Assembly (NCBI GenBank): GCA_026122225.1
Contig: JANEZZ010001901.1
Span: 992,001 to 1,056,000 of the forward strand
Length of the DNA: 64,000 bases
DNA from: Heloderma charlesbogerti
Lineage: Eukaryota; Chordata; Lepidosauria; Squamata; Helodermatidae
Direction of reading: 5' to 3'
This document shows positions 23,635 through 35,069 of this stretch, piece by piece. Position numbers and translations under genes: made by a program. Position 1 is the first letter of the stretch. Every line of letters begins with the position of its first letter. The notes beneath the pieces are model-generated. The model was not told the origin of the DNA, ran no database searches, and worked only from the letters and a program-made list of their open reading frames with translations.

Positions 23635-23753
23635 ACATTTATAGTACTGAACAAAGGGAAGACAATCTTTCGATTTAGTGCCACTCCTGCCTTGTATATC
23701 CTTAGTCCTTTTCATCGAATCAGAAGAGCAGCAATTAAAATTTTGGTACATTC
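23635..23753 (+). CDS. SCN5A: Sodium channel alpha subunit, coding exon 2: start of domain I S1
   Basis: This 119-nt exon continues the channel in phase 0 from exon 1, beginning [20 protein letters not shown] and ending [11 protein letters not shown]. The length equals that usual for exon 2 in vertebrate SCN genes. It covers the end of the N-terminal domain and the entry into segment S1. The [13 protein letters not shown] and LSPFH wording matches Nav1.5. The acceptor is a good TTTTGTTTTCCAG. The exon ends with two bases of a serine codon (TC), completed by the first base of exon 3. It is followed not by GT but by ATATCCTTT, the 5' splice site of a U12-type AT-AC intron. Reading on into the intron gives a false extension of the open frame (to 23892) that should not be annotated. 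Confidence 0.95.
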
Positions 23754-23762
23754 ATATCCTTT
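23754..23762 (+). promoter_or_regulatory. U12-type 5' splice site of intron 2
   Basis: ATATCCTTT directly follows the exon 2 end and matches the consensus for U11/U12-recognised AT-AC introns. There is no GT at this phase-compatible position. Confidence 0.93.
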
Positions 23763-24164
23763 CACTCAGATGTTCTCCATCAGACCTCTGCTTGGTACAA
23801 AATTACATGGGTTGTGTGAATGTGCTCTTCTCAAGTTGCTCCTGTTCATCCAAGTTTATTCAGGTTTGCTGCCTATTGGAATTAAAAATTAATCTATTGG
23901 GGGGTGGGGGGGATGGTAATAAGGAAAAAAATGAAGCAAAATCTCATTCAGTCATATATTTCTGCAACCTGTATAAATGATGTGAATTTTACACCTTTGC
24001 ATATATTCTCTTCTTTTGCATAACTCGTTCTGGTTTTCCTGGCCATGGCAAGGAACTATGTGGGAGAATGAAATCCTAGCTCTGACCACTAGAAGTGTTA
24101 TTCATCCAGAAGGGTAGCTGTGTTAGTCTTTGGCAGCAAAAACAGCACAGAGTATTGTGGCATC

Positions 24165-24387
24165 CAGTAGAGGCTGGTGGCTCCAATTGTGTGTATGTGT
24201 GTGTAAATCCAGTCTGGGTTTCAGTCAGAACCAGCAAGAACCCTAAAGGAGATATCCAAGGTACTGAACCTGTTTTGGGGGTAGGGTTCAGTACCTTCAA
24301 CAGCTTCTTTAGAGTTCTGTCTGGTTCTGATTAAAACCCAGAATGGATTCACAACCCCACCAAAATCGGAGCCACCGGCCACCACTG
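24165..24387. mobile_element. Palindromic hAT-type MITE, family A
   Basis: Ends CAGTAGAGGCTGGTGGCTCC and GCCACCGGCCACCACTG. Flanks GTGGCATC and ATGGCACC (6 of 8). A GTGT run replaces part of the left arm. Confidence 0.78.
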
Positions 24388-24660
24388 ATGGCACCTTTGT
24401 TAATCTTTGAAGTGCCACAGGACTCTCTGTTGTTATTCATCCTCCCCTGTGACTTTTGAGATGTCAGCAGACATACATCTTCAAAAATAAGGGCTAGAAA
24501 TAGATGGGTTGGGGTTTTGGTTGGGTTTGGGGGGGCGGAGCTAAAAAATGCTAAGATTCTTCGGAAGCTGAATTCTATACCTTATGCCATATTCCACACT
24601 TTTTAATGCTTTTAATGGCATGCACACAATCCTGCATTTTTTTAAAAAAAAAATTTAAAA

Positions 24661-24787
24661 AGGTGGCTCCGATTTCAGTGGGGCCGTGAATCCATTCTGG
24701 GATTGTCAGAACAAGCCAGAACTCTCAAGGAGCTATCCAAGGTGCCGCACTAATTTTGGGGACAGGGTTCAGCACCAGCCTCCACTG
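24661..24787. mobile_element. hAT-type MITE family A, internally deleted
   Basis: The left arm runs from GGTGGCTCCGATTTC to GGTTCAGCACC and joins directly to CAGCCTCCACTG. Most of the right arm is missing. Confidence 0.6.
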
Positions 24788-24847
24788 CGGGACATATAGT
24801 CTGACCTGGCATAAGGCTGTTTCTTATGTGATCCCATGAGGGCAGCT

Positions 24848-24966
24848 GATGCAGACCGCTTGCTGAAGCTGAGCTGGGCTGGGTCTGATCCCTGCCTGGA
24901 TGGACAAACCCCGGAGGAGGAACCTTTCAGATATGTGATGGAGGAAAGGCAGGCTATAAATCAGGG
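24848..24966 (+). mobile_element. 5S-rRNA-derived SINE, diverged
   Basis: GCTGAAGCTGAGCTGGGCTG and CTGCCTGGATGG resemble the 5S-like head at 58.6 kb. It ends GGAGGAAAGGCAGGCTATAA. Confidence 0.6.
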
Positions 24967-25290
24967 GAGTTGAGCCTCTTTCAGCCTGAGGGACAAATTC
25001 CATTTTGGGGGAGCTCCTGGGGAGCTGCATTCCAGTGGTGGGTGGGACCAAAGGCAAAAGGGGTGGAGCCAAAGGCAAAAGGGGTAAAGCCAAAGGCAAA
25101 AGGGGTGGAGCCAAAACACCAGCAATTTTTTTTTTTTTTTAGCTTAAAGCTCTTACTGACAGGCTTGTCAACCTTTTATAATGGGGAAAACAACTGCGCA
25201 AAAGCTGGGAAACCATCAAATAATAAGGGGAGAGTGAGTGGAGTCAGGGGAAAGGGACGTGACCATCTGGGAACCCTGGAGGGCTGGATT
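24965..25290. repeat. Dispersed repeat, reversed copy with GTGGAGCCAAAGGCAAAAG tandem units
   Basis: The same family, reversed. At 25047-25115 the segment AAAGGCAAAAGGGGT is repeated three or four times, followed by a T run. Confidence 0.6.
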
Positions 25291-26032
25291 GGGGTGTGAG
25301 GCTCTGCACCCCTTCTGTAAATGTACTAAAATAAAATAAAAAATTGGGTCAGCCCAGGAGACGTGTTCATTCGTCATCAAGCTGCCACCTGACCAAGAAA
25401 AGCTGGCCTGCCTTGCTCTGCTGTTTTTTCTACAGCATTGGCAGAAATCCATAGGCAAAGAAGCTCACGGCAGCATAAAGCTTAAGGCTTGCCCACCTCT
25501 GCAGATCAAGCCACTGTTAAAAGCAGAGCTTCAGATGCAGGTTGAAAGTTGGCAACCTTCCTAAAGAATGCACATTCGAGCCAGAGGCCATGCATGGTGT
25601 TGTGGTTTTGTTCCGGTGACACCTCTCCTTATGAGTCCCCCTTCTGAGAAGAGGGGAGCCTCCATGCCTGTGTCTAGCAGGGCAGCCTTTTCTGTCAATG
25701 GAGCAAATTCTTTAGGAAAACACAACAGCACCACCCAAGGCAAACTGGGCAGAGTGAGAAGTCAATAACCCCAGCAGAAAGGACGCTGAATCAGCAAGTA
25801 TTTGAGCAAATACTATTAAGGAAGCAGGGAACGGTGGATCCGTTCGCCTGCATGGGAACACCCAGCTCTGTTTCGTTTCCCAGTGAGAGCTGGGAAAACA
25901 GTGTGAAATCATCAGCAAAGTCCTAGCATAACAGAGTTGGAAGCCCCATGTCCAATACTCTCGAAACCTCCTTTCAAGCTAAAGCAGAAGAGCTGAAGCA
26001 CCACATGATGTGTATAATTGTGGGACTGTACC

Positions 26033-26128
26033 CAGTGGAGGCTGGTGGGTCTGATGTCAGTGGGGCGGTGCATCCGCTCCAGGGTTCCGCCAGAGCCAGT
26101 CACAACTCTAAAGGAGCTTTCCAGGGTG
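26033..26128. mobile_element. hAT-type MITE family A, left arm only
   Basis: CAGTGGAGGCTGGTGGGTCT through AACTCTAAAGGAGCTTTCCA. The right arm is absent. Confidence 0.6.
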
Positions 26129-26149
26129 AAAATGAATCTCCCTCCCTTC

Positions 26150-26285
26150 AGCTACTGTGAGCATTGCAGCTAAGCTGACGGTCTGAAGGGGTGGCAGATG
26201 ACATCGGCACCCTTGCTAATAAAAGGTGCCGGTGCTCCACCCCCGTGAGCCCTGGATCCACCACACCGCTGGGCACACAGCAGCT
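26150..26285. mobile_element. Family E hAT-type element, reversed fragment
   Basis: The reverse strand reads GCACCGGCACCTTTTATTAG and GATGTCATCTGCCACCCCTT, matching the left part of 60922-61315. Confidence 0.6.
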
Positions 26286-26559
26286 CCTGTGATGCCGCAC
26301 ATGCTGAACGGTTCCAGCTTGTAGCTCGGCAATGACAGCAACAGCCACCACCTTGGAATATGTAACTCTGCACCAGATTCGAGTTCTACGTTTGTAAAAT
26401 GCAAGAGGACAGATGGGGCTTTCAGGAGGGGGAGTGAGGGATTCTGGGTCAGGTTGGAGGATGGGAAAGAATTAAAACTTGGCAGGAACAGGAGTGGAGA
26501 GGAGGAGGAAACAAGGTATTTATGGTGGCTTTCAGAGGGCTGAAGGCAGGTAAGCAGCT

Positions 26560-26592
26560 TTTCTTTCTTTCTTTCTTTCTTTCTTTCTTTCG
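26560..26592 (+). repeat. (TTTC)n microsatellite
   Basis: About eight units of TTTC directly upstream of a repeat-rich stretch. Confidence 0.95.
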
Positions 26593-26771
26593 TAATACTT
26601 ATATACTGCTTCATATAATAAAATCTCTAAGCAGTTCACATATAAATATTAAAAATCACGTTTAAATACACTATTAAAAACCATTTCTACTGCAGTAACA
26701 AATCACATTTAAAATACACTATTAAAAACCATTCACAGTAACACTACAAAACAATACAAGGCCTATAACAT

Positions 26772-27706
26772 GGAGCTTCTTGTTGTTCAGTCGTTCAGTC
26801 GTGTCCGACTCTTCATGACCCCATGGACCATAGCACGCCAGGCCTTCCTGTCCTGCGCTCTCTCCCGGAGCATGCTCAAGTTCATATTCATTGCATCTGT
26901 GATGCTATCTAGCCATCTCATCCTCTGCTGTCCCCTTCTCCTTTTGCCTTCAATCTTTCCCAGCATAGAGGTCTTTTCCAATGACTTTTCGCATTAGGTG
27001 GCCAAAATATTGGAGCTTCAGCTTCAGTATCTGTCCTTCCAATGAGCACTCAGGGTGGATTTCCTTTAGGATTGACTGACTGACCTCCTTGCAGTCAAGG
27101 GGACTCATAAGAGTCTTCTCCAGCACCACAGTTCGAAAGCATCGATTCTTCAGTGCTCAGCCTTCCTTATAGTCCAGCTCTCACAGCCATATGTTACTAC
27201 TGGGAAAACCATAGCTTTGATTAGACGGACCTTTGTCGGCAAGGTGATGTCTCTGCTTCTTACTATGCTGTCTAGGTTGGCCATAGCTTTCCTCCCAAGG
27301 AGCAAGCATCTTTTAATTTCATGGCTACAGTCACCGTCTGCCGTGATCTTGGAGACCAAGAAAATAAAATCTGTCACTGCTTCCATTTCTTCCCCTTCTA
27401 TATGCCAGGAAATGATGGGGACAGATGCCATGATCTTCATTTTCTTAATGTTGAGTTTCAAACCAGCTTTTGCACTCTCCTCTTTCACCTCAACAAGAGG
27501 CTCTTTAGATCTTCATAGCTTTCTGCCATTAGGGTGGTATTGTCTGCGTATCAGAGGTTGTTGATAATTCTCCCAGCAATCTTAATTCCAACCTGTGATT
27601 CATCCAACCCGGCGTTTCTCATGATGTACTCTGCATATAAGTTAAATAAGCAGGGCGACAATATGCAGCCTTGTCGTACTCCTTTCCCAATTTTGAACCA
27701 ATCGGT
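26772..27706 (-). mobile_element. BovB (RTE) LINE fragment, second copy (intron 2)
   Basis: The same 3' part as the 3.1-4.9 kb copy, also antisense to the channel gene and truncated further. It keeps an intact GVRQGC codon pattern near 27680 but again reads YADN at motif C. A frameshift lies near 27488-27560. The frame around 27150-27488 shows KAGLKLNIKKMKIMASVP and RSRDITLPTKVRLIKAMVFP. Confidence 0.9.
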
Positions 27707-28031
27707 TGCATATGGTTATTTGCAATTAATTATGAACCAGAGAAAGCCTGGTGAACAAGTGCATTTTCAGAGGGCTTTTGGAAAGTACCACATTTTCTGC
27801 CTCCTGAACTGCACTGGGGAGCATTTTCCAGAGGGTAGGTACCACCACCAAGAAGGACTCCCTTTGAGATATTACAACATGGCGACATTCTGTAGGTCAC
27901 GGAACAAACAGCAAGACCTCCTCTGAAGACTTTAATAATTGGCTGGGTATATGTAGGTATATATGTATAAGAAACTATGATAGGAACAAATCAAGAAGCA
28001 GCAGTGTTATGAAGTATTGTGGAGGAGGTGA

Positions 28032-28128
28032 GACTGTGTCTGCCTCACTGTGCATGCTTACCTAGGAGTAAGCTCCATTGAACATAATATGACTTGCTTC
28101 TTAAACATGCATAGGACTGCACTGTAAA
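28032..28128. mobile_element. Short MITE, same type as 5145-5232
   Basis: TAGGAGTAAGCTCCATTGAA and CATGCATAGGACTGCACTGT. Confidence 0.55.
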
Positions 28129-28447
28129 AAAAATGCTTGGTTTCCTATATGAAGTGGTAAAATTCACAGTGGATGAGAGCTGACCTGGAAATTGATGTTC
28201 ACTGCCTAATCCAAGATATAGAAAATGTTCAGTGGTAAATATAAAGTTCTCCACACATGTTCAGGGCATTAACTAACTCCTGGGACTTAACTAAGATTTG
28301 CCATCCCAGAGGTAGGGAGATTCCAGGCTTGTGGGATCTAATTTGGTTTTTTAAAAGAATCCCAGGGTTCAACAACCAAAGCCATGTGCAAAATAGTGGC
28401 CCAAGCAGGTGGACATACAATAAGAATTAAGGAACAGGGTGGTTCTG

Positions 28448-28856
28448 AGCTAGAAATGTACAAGAATTTTGATTGTGTTCACAAATCATGTGAACATGTC
28501 CCATTTGCAACCCCTAACACAAACGTGAGCAGGAACGCAATTTTGGGTATGTGTTCAGAAGTGCGCACTTGTGCAAATGTGCTTTTGTGCATATGTGCAA
28601 ATCCCTGCAAATCCTCATTTTCATGCTTTAGACTGTGGGGGGAAATGCGCATTTTCAATTAGGAAAAAATAGTGTTTTTTAAAATGCGTATTTTTTTCAA
28701 GTGGAAAACATTGCACAATTTAAAAAATGTGCATTTTTCCCAATTGGAAAAAAAAGGTGCTTGTGTTGGGAACACAAACGAGGTGAAACAAGCTTCAAGG
28801 AAGAATTTGGAGAACCTCAACTAGCTCGAACATTGCATGTTCGCCCATCCCTCTTC
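28448..28856. mobile_element. Probable family D MITE, diverged (intron 2)
   Basis: Interior of TTGTGCAAATGTGC-like sequence and a CCCATCCCT right edge near 28848. The left end was not located exactly. Confidence 0.4.
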
Positions 28857-29524
28857 CGAGCACATGCTCAGTGCCAGAATTTGTGATCAGTACCAAGCTC
28901 AAGCATTCCTCACAAAAATCCACTCTTTGTTTTCCCCACCTCTAGGCATTCTTTTTCAGCAATCTATTATAGGAAGCGGGGGGAGCTTTTTGTTTCTGCT
29001 GTTGTTAGACAATTGGGAGTCAGAAACCCTTGTCGATCTATTGCAAATCATGTAGAGATCTACTAGTAGAACTTGATCTCTGTTCTTCCCATCCCTTTTG
29101 GATAGTATCCCTTCTACTGCAATGGTCTGTTTTAGAGCTGCCTTGGGTCCACTTGACCTCCTAGTGATCCTGTCTGTCAGCTTCTTCCCCATCTTCTCTG
29201 CATGAAGTTCACTTAAAGATCCAGCTAAAGGCTTTCAGGCTTCCAAGCAGGCAGTTTGTTGATGAAGCCAAAGATTTTCTGAGTCACTTTCCTTTACCTT
29301 CAGCCGCACTCCTTCCAATTAGGGGAATGTCAAACTTTGCTTGGTTTAGTGGGCCATCTGCAAGGAGTGTCCTGCGGTGAAGATGGAGAGAGAGAGAGAA
29401 AGAGAGAGAGAGACTTTCTTCCTAGAGAAAGGTGAAAGAGCTAGTAGGATCTGAGAGAGGATGCCCTTAGAGGTGTGTGGAAGCTCTGTCCCCAGCAAGA
29501 AATTTCACTTCTCCTATCTGGCAC

Positions 29525-29745
29525 ACTTTTTATTTTTATTTTTTTAAAATTATTGTTACATGTATAACCTGTGTCCCCCCCCCCTTGCAGGGAACCCAAG
29601 GAGGCTTACAAAATCTGCCTCCTCTAGGCTGAGAGTCAGTGATTGGCCCAAAGTCACCCAGCGAGCTTCATGGACTGAGTGGACACTAGAACCTGGATCT
29701 CCAAAGTTCCAGTCCAAAACTCTAACCACTACACTGGACTGATTC
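29525..29745 (-). mobile_element. tRNA-derived SINE, same family
   Basis: The reversed head (AGTCCAGTGTAGTGGTTAGA) and body (TGACTTTGGGCCAATCACTG) match the 61.6-kb copy. The tail is disrupted by a C run near 29575-29584. Confidence 0.7.
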
Positions 29746-31284
29746 TTTCCCCTTGAAATCATATAGCACTGACTGGGATCTTGAAATGGGGTCCCTAGCA
29801 GTAAGGCCCAGGGTCCTTACTCTGCACCACCATCATAGCTTGGCAGAGAAGGGAACTGCTGATGCCTCCTGCTGCTCTTCAGCACCCTCGCTTTGAGTGG
29901 CCAAGAGTGGTATTGCAGCTGCAAGCTTAGTAGGGGTCAGGTGACGCAAGGGGCCAATAGGGTCCCATCTGGTCCTATAAAGCTTCTGACTTTGGCTGGC
30001 CTGCCTCTAAATGATCAGACAGACTGTGAATCAGCGCTGAAGGAGCATTCCTATCTGCTGCACAAGCAATGTGTGTTCTTAAGGGTGGGCCATAATTTGC
30101 TAACCCATTCGCAGGTGGAAAATTAGGAGTGGCGGTTTGGTTCCATTTTGGGGCTCATGAGCTGACCCCTGAAAATGTTTGAGGGGGAGGGAGCTTTCAA
30201 TTGTAATGAGAGTTAACCTTTCCTCCCCCTCACTTTCCTCCTCCTTTAAAAAATGCCTTTGCCCATCATTGCTGCTGCTCTGCCTTCGCAGAGTACCTCT
30301 GGGTGGGACAGTACCACGTCCATACATGGTGCTGGCAAAGCTGATGGCTTTATGAAGGAGTTAAAAAAAGAAAGGGTATGGGAGGAAAGGGTGGGGGGAG
30401 GGACATAATTTTCCTGTCCAGATTCTAAGTTTCCTTCCTGCCTCCAAAACCATTTCACCCCTGCCTCCTTCCATTTTGTTTTGGGAATTCACATAAAAAT
30501 CCCCCCCCCCCAATTTGGATGGACCCTTGAAAGAAAGGGAGATTAGTCCTATCCTATGTGTCTAGAAAAAGGGAGGGAGAAAGGTGTGAACTTTAGCTAG
30601 AGTTTGCTTATGATTATCTCTCACTGTAGTACTGCCCACCCCACACTTGCATACACAATAGTTTGCACATCCAGCTGCAAGTCTCTCTGTGCACCAGTGA
30701 AATTGACAAGTTTTCTCCTCCCCTCTGCAGAAAGTTCAGAAAAGCTGAAATTAACCACTGGTTCAAAACCTCCTGCCAATTTCATTTCTACACCCAAAGG
30801 GCTTTCCTCAGCCCCATCCGGCCAGTTTCACTGCTGTTCTCTCTAGCCTTTGAGGTTGGAGCTACATGATGTGTGACGTCTTGCTTAATTGCAGAGAATC
30901 AGGTGCAAAGGCTGCACAGAGCAGCAGCGAAAAGTGATAAGCTTCTCCTTCTTCCCTTGTGGAGCATGTCCAGAGTAGCCTCTTCACTGCAGAGGTGAAA
31001 TTGCCACAGGGAATTAATCAGTTCTTTGGCAGAAGGGAACAATGTCAGTTTGGCTGGAGTTACAGCTTTAGACGGATAGGCCAAAGACTGGGACAAAGGG
31101 AAATTAAGTGCCAAGCTAGCCAGGACAGCAACAGACTTCTTGACAATTTCACCTTTACAAAGAAGATTTTCTCACCTTCCTGCGCTGTTGGGCATCCAAC
31201 TGCAGCTGCTTCTTTTCTATCAGCAGTATGCACAAGAGTTAGTGCATATCTGGCTTCTTGTCATCCCCCCTGCCCCTGGAAATT

Positions 31285-31560
31285 GATTGATTGATTGCAT
31301 TTTTAAATCGCCCAATAACCCAAGTTCTCTGGCCAGTGTACATTACTTTAAAACCATAAAATGTCAACAATTGAACAATGAATAAAAACAGCACACAATA
31401 AAACCAAGATAAAACCAGCAAGAGAGAGTAAAAACACTTCAGCACATTAAGCCAAGGCAAATCTAGCAGCAAAATCAAAGAAAGCTAAGATCTAAAACTA
31501 CTGCAAACAGTTCTTAAAATGCCCGAGAGAATAAAAAAAAGAGGTCTTCTCCTTTTTGGA
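31285..31560 (-). mobile_element. LINE 3' tail, diverged (intron 2)
   Basis: TTGATTGATTGCATTTTTAA, then ATCGCCCAATAACCCAAGTT and an A-rich stretch, resembles the reversed 3' end of a CR1/L3-type LINE. No coding remnant is seen. Confidence 0.5.
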
Positions 31561-31926
31561 CATCAGGAGGGTCCTTTTCCGCACTGATATCAGCTCAGCA
31601 AATCAAAACCCTGACTGGATAACTACAGGGGCCCTAGGAAAGAGGAAAGGAAACATTGCTGTTTTCTTTGGGGTTTTTTGATGTTGCTCTGCACTGCTAC
31701 AGGTCAGATTTCTTGCTCCCAACTATATTCATTGGCCACAAGACAAATACACCTCATGACATTTGCTAGGAGTCCTTGGGGTCTGTTGCTTTTTGCTCTA
31801 TAGATGCTGTCAATGCAGTCAAGCTCCAGATGTAAAGCAAAGCAAATGTCATTCTTTATCCAGATTTGAAGGCCTTGCATTTTCAGTCTCTCCTCCTTTC
31901 CCAACTACATTCTGGAGTGAACTTTG

Positions 31927-31985
31927 TCTTCTTCTTCTTCTTCTTCTTCTTCTTCTTCTTCTTCTTCTTCTTCTTCTTCTTCTTC
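31927..31985 (+). repeat. (CTT)n microsatellite
   Basis: About 19-20 uninterrupted CTT units. It produces a poly-Ser/poly-Leu false open frame. Confidence 0.97.
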
Positions 31986-32519
31986 ATTGTGTGCTTTAAA
32001 AGTGCAGGTGGTTTTAGCACGGGTTGAATGGAGTTGCTCTGTTCATCTTGAAAGCGTGAAGACTTTCAGGAGCATATACTTATGCCAGGGAAGATTAGCT
32101 ACCTAACCTCTTTACCTCATGAACAGTAATATATATGCACAGATCTGTATGCAAAAGCACAGGCTAGATGGCTCTAATTCAACAAAGTGCTTGCATTACA
32201 GGTTGCTTTAAACAGATTATTAAAATGCATGTCACTCATGACTCAGCAAAGCATGCATTTTGCTTCCCTTGCCTTTGATGTTTTAGCAAAAGATGGAGCA
32301 TATACAGGATAAATGTGCATTTAATGAGTCTGTCATATATTTTGAGAAACAGAGGTATCTGGGACATGAGCAAGGCAGTGTGTCATGTGCCCTAATTAAA
32401 GTAACAACAACAAATCAATAACTGAACCAATGTAACTTGAATTTTGCAACCTGTGTAAATTACAGATTGAGCAATATTGCACAATTTCTCTTACTTTTAC
32501 ACCAATGTTTACTATTTAG

Positions 32520-32861
32520 GGGCCGCGGTGGCTTAGTGGTTAAGACGCTGAACTGCAGACTGGAAGGTCGGCAGGTCAGCAGTTCGAGACCCGAGTGCTG
32601 CGTGACGGAGTGAGCTCCCGTCTTCAGTCCCAGCTCCTGCCAACCTAGCAGTTCGAAAGCAAGAAATTGCAAGTAGATAAATAGGTACCGCCTCGGCGGG
32701 AAAGGTAACAGCGCTCTGTGCACCTCGGTGTTCAGTCATGCCGGCCACATGACCACGGAAGCGTCTTCGGACAGCGCTGGCTCTTCGGCTTAGAAACGGG
32801 GATGAGCACCGCACCCTAGAGTCGGACACGACTGGTTGGGGACACCTTTACCTTTACCTTT
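32520..32861 (+). mobile_element. Sauria-type SINE, copy 3 (intron 2)
   Basis: The least diverged-looking copy: head GGGGCCGCGGTGGCTTAGTG, tail CTTTACCTTTACC. A perfect 12-bp duplication TTTACTATTTAG flanks it at 32508-32519 and 32862-32873, indicating a fairly recent insertion within intron 2. Confidence 0.92.
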
Positions 32862-33639
32862 TTTACTATTTAGCATAATTTATTCTGCTAATCATAGGGA
32901 GTGTCAAGGAGTTCAACTTTAGCCCACCTACTTGCCTACCAGCAATCTTATTCAACTCAGATCAAGTTTAGTTATATACCTTTTTCTGCAAATACTGCAC
33001 TGATCATGACAGATATAAGCAATAGGAGCACTGAATTCAGCAATTCCTCTGAGCTATCACCAGCCATTTCTCACATACTTTCAAACATATATTCACAGTC
33101 ATAAGGACTAGAAACTTGCTTTCTTCCTTAAAGAATAAAAGAGGATATCTGGGAATTTAGATAGCTCAACCCGCACAGCTCTTTGGTGTGTGCAAACACT
33201 TCTGTCTGTGCCCAAATTGGGGTTTGCTCATTCCCCCCAACCCCAGAATAAATTTCCTTGAAGGCTGTTTCCAAAGTTCTTCTGAGTTTGGAGTGGGGTG
33301 GGGGTGGGGACTTGGAAATTATAGGAAAACAAAGTTTGACATTTGTATTATTTCAAATGATAGATTGACTCTGGAACAGGCCTATTGATTGATTTCTCTT
33401 TTGAGAAGATATTCTGAGTGGTTGCTCTGCACAGCTTGTACACTTTCTGGGGCGTATGTTTGTCCAGGGGAATCTAGCGGCCCTCTGATGTGGGTCGCAT
33501 TGCCTCCTGATTCTAGATGTGCAGAGACTGGCTGCAGTTCATAGGTGCTTCTCTGTCGTTTGGGTGCTGAGTGTTGTGCGTTTAGGGCAGGCGGGTGCAA
33601 AAAAGGTGAGGCTTCCTCTACCTTTCATAGCTGTGCTGA

Positions 33640-33850
33640 GAGTTGGTGGGACAGAGCAGTTAAGATTGTGAGATTCAAAGTCCCAAGTTCGAATTTTGCT
33701 TCTGCCGCTAGCCCACCAGGCAACCCACTATTTTTGAACTTCAGCGCACACACACACCTGTCTGTAACATGGGGAGAGTAGCATGGGCCTACCTTTCAGA
33801 GTTCTTGTAAAAAGTACAAAGAGAATGTACGTATGTGAAGTGCTCCAGAC
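33640..33850 (+). mobile_element. MIR-like (CORE) SINE, old
   Basis: CCCAAGTTCGAATTTTGC is B-box-like. Further on, CTGTCTGTAACATGGGGAGA and CTACCTTTCAGAGTTCTTGT follow the pattern of MIR 3' parts. Diverged. Confidence 0.5.
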
Positions 33851-35069
33851 ATTGAAGCACAATATGGAAAGTGAGTGTTATTATGTGCAAGAGAGGGATT
33901 TTTGGCATGTGCAGCTTTTCTTTCTCTGCATGCTGATCGGCACCTTCCAAAATCCTTCTTCTACACAGTCTCCTTGCAAGGACCCCATCTTACACATTGC
34001 AGTCATCTTTATCTGTTCCAAGCCAAGATCTTATATTGAAAACACACTTTTGGAACAGAGGCTCTAGAGTAAAAATGAAAAAAGAAAAGCCGTAGCTGCT
34101 CGGTACTTATTTAAAGGCATGTCTGTTTGGGTCTTCATTTTCTCATGACAGAGAAGCAAGCAGAGATGTCTTCCATTTCTTTTCACGCTGGAAGGAATGG
34201 CTTAAAGAGAGTCCCCAGCTTCTCTTTGGGATCAGGAGCTTTGCTGCGGGGCAAAGACGAGGCCCTGGGGAGGCGGTTTGGGAGCCCAGGCCTCCAGTTG
34301 CCAAAACCTATTATAGAGGTTAATGTTCGACAAGCAATAACAGCAGAAAATGAGGCTTGGCTGTCTGCTGTTCTCAGCGCCATTCATTGGGAGGAAAAGG
34401 TCCCAGTAGTGGAAAATGTTTTTGAATCAGTCTTTGGATGACTTTCCCCCTTGAGTCCAATTATTAGTTTCTAAGTTTTCATGGGGGAATAACCAGGCTA
34501 GTTAGCAACCGAGCTCATTTTTGACGGTGGATGTGGGGCAGGCAAGAAAATATCCCATCCCCACCCCTCACCCCTTGCAGAGATCCTGCTTCTAGGGCTG
34601 CATTTATGCTATTTTGAGGAACGGGCTGTCAGATTTACTTTCCAAGCTGAAATTGGATTGCTGTCCTGTAGCCTCACTTCAGTTTCCAAATGGACATAAA
34701 CAGAAAAAAGGAGATGTGTCCATAGACGAGTGCTTTTTTGGATGATCTGCCACTAATAATTAAGCAGAATGCAGGACATCCCTGTTTCTGTCACCAATTG
34801 TTGGGATACGTCAGGGTATACCACTGCCTGGATCCTTTGCTCCTCCAACTATATCTCCTTGAGCTATTTCAAGGTCTCCTTCTCTCTTAAAGGGTCTGTT
34901 CCCTGACTCCCTTATTCCTTGCTGCTCTTTACGCCTGGACCTGTAAACATAGCTATGTGGTTCTAATTTTTCTTTTTCACCTCTCGGGTGAAATCTTTGA
35001 CTTAACTGCTTAGTCCTCAAGCCCAGCTAAAATAAACCCTGGAGTGAGAGTGTATGTCTGTGATATACA

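Noticed and set aside
23678..23980. Open frames continuing past exon 2
   Set aside because: They read into the U12 intron or are in the wrong frame. Homology ends exactly at 23753.
31763..32106. Open frames with poly-Leu or poly-Ser
   Set aside because: Translation of a (CTT)n microsatellite.
34127..34441. 104-codon open frame in intron 2 outside recognised repeats
   Set aside because: No known domain, no splice-consistent context, and the gene's own exons on either side leave no place for it. It may be unique intronic sequence; conservation would need an alignment.
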